Shown piece by piece: positions 63,404 through 64,000 of a stretch of DNA of 64,000 nucleotides. Below the pieces are notes generated by a model. That model searched no databases. It was not told the DNA's origin and worked only from the letters and a program-made list of their open reading frames with translations. Both the position numbers and the translations under genes were made by a program. The first letter of the stretch is position 1. Each line of letters begins with the position of its first letter. This stretch comes from Pseudarthrobacter albicanus (lineage in GTDB: Bacteria; Actinomycetota; Actinomycetes; Actinomycetales; Micrococcaceae), in contig NZ_JAGPOT010000021.1 of NCBI RefSeq assembly GCF_018224015.1, positions 1 to 64,000 of the forward strand, given 5' to 3'.

Positions 63404-64000
63404 TCAGAGACCGGAGCCGGTCCTGGCCAGGACGTGCCCGCGGGGTCCGCTGAGCCGGAACCAGCGGCCGGCGCGGTACAGCTGCTGCTCGCCGTCGGCC
63501 AGGAACCCGAGGGTGAGGGCCGCGAAGGCGGCACCTGACGGGAGCCCCCCGGCGTCGGGCAGGCCCCTGCCCCAGACCGTGGCCCGGGCGTTGTTGACGA
63601 CCAGGGCGCCAGGCTTGTCCGGAATGATCGCCGCGACCTCGGCGATGCCGGCCTCCGCGGCCTGCCGCAACACGGTGTCCTGCAGGCTGCCGAGCAGCTC
63701 CCAGCCGCTCCGGGGCGCCCCGATCCCGGCCCAGGACTCGGCGACGGTGACCGGCGGCAGCGGCAGTTCGACGTCGTTCTGCCCCGCACGCGCCAGCCGG
63801 TCCAGCACCGCGGAGATCGGCACGGTCACATCCGTGTCCGCCGGCTGCGCGAGCGCCATGGTCCGCAGCCCGAGGATGGTGGGCGTGGACTCCCCCAGCA
63901 GGCGGGGCCGGAGCACGCACACGTAGGCGGCCAGCACCGGGCCGGACGCCTGGAGCCGGATGGCGCCGTCGTCGATGGACCTGGCGCGGGTGGCAAAGGT
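63404..64000 (-). CDS. Unidentified protein, C-terminal part (5' end beyond the window)
   Basis: An open reading frame of 198 codons is open to the right edge on the minus strand, so the start lies outside. The visible part contains VAAYVCVLRPRLLGEST-like sequence, TVPISAVLDRLARAGQN, APRSGWELLGSLQDTVLRQA and GLPSGAAFAALTLGFL. It ends with YRAGRWFRLSGPRGHVLARTGSGL. It is soluble and Ala/Gly-rich with no recognised domain. It is convergent with the globin gene with 13 bases between the stops. Confidence 0.75.
   Translation of the reverse strand, partial: TFATRARSIDDGAIRLQASGPVLAAYVCVLRPRLLGESTPTILGLRTMALAQPADTDVTVPISAVLDRLARAGQNDVELPLPPVTVAESWAGIGAPRSGWELLGSLQDTVLRQAAEAGIAEVAAIIPDKPGALVVNNARATVWGRGLPDAGGLPSGAAFAALTLGFLADGEQQLYRAGRWFRLSGPRGHVLARTGSGL

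Overview
This is high-GC chromosomal DNA from an actinobacterium, most likely a member of the Micrococcaceae (Arthrobacter or Pseudarthrobacter type). The evidence is gene content and order: class Ib nrdH-nrdI-nrdE with nrdF; tig-clpP1-clpP2-clpX; rplU-rpmA-obgE-proB-proA-nadD-rsfS; ileS-folC-DUF4233-ndk next to an RNase E gene; two ClpP paralogues; a mycothiol-type DsbA-like protein; and several GTG, TTG and apparently leaderless starts. No prophage, CRISPR array, plasmid function, recognisable defence locus or biosynthetic cluster was seen. Most of the window is conserved core chromosome.

Layout. 1-5,000: the edge of a probable IS630-type transposase, then the ribonucleotide reductase genes on the minus strand, with a small twin-repeat protein gene between nrdE and nrdF and a NrdR-like operator upstream of nrdH. 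5,000-9,700: a tightly coupled FAD oxidoreductase / DUF1365 / cyclopropane-fatty-acid-synthase-like operon facing a divergent LysR regulator; it looks like a membrane-lipid modification unit. 9,700-14,000: a DUF2004 gene, then metF-metE behind a long leader with a possible three-way junction fold. 14,300-22,000: a more accessory stretch with two secreted lectin-fold paralogues, one carrying a near-perfect 162-bp LGFP repeat array. Between them lie a small conserved protein, a ROK regulator, an rRNA-type methyltransferase, an FAD oxidoreductase and a PhnA-type zinc-ribbon gene.

22,200-30,700: two copies of tRNA-Ala(GGC), then the rsfS / nadD / proA / proB / obgE / rpmA / rplU block, all minus strand. 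31,000-36,200: a ThiD-TenA fusion under a TPP riboswitch, then RNase E. 36,600-45,700: a VKOR gene, ndk, a DUF4233 membrane protein, folC, ileS with a T-box leader, an endonuclease/exonuclease/phosphatase (EEP) gene with a truncated second copy behind it, and an SDR gene. 45,800-51,300: valS, a GH15 enzyme and an Rv2466c-like DsbA protein lacking its second active-site cysteine. 51,300-56,000: clpX, clpP2, clpP1, tig and tRNA-Pro. 56,200-64,000: tRNA-Gly, a Nei-type glycosylase, rpiB, a DUF1648 membrane protein, pepN, an OsmC protein, an MscS channel, a truncated haemoglobin and the end of an unidentified gene.

Regulation is unusually legible. A TPP riboswitch, an isoleucine T-box with an ATC specifier, a NrdR-type box, an unassigned structured metF leader and many long perfect terminator hairpins can all be read from the sequence. 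The least explained items are the metF leader, the LGFP array with its stand-alone paralogue, the twin-repeat protein inside the nrd locus, the oxidoreductase/DUF1365/Cfa operon, and the disordered membrane-anchored protein between nadD and rsfS.
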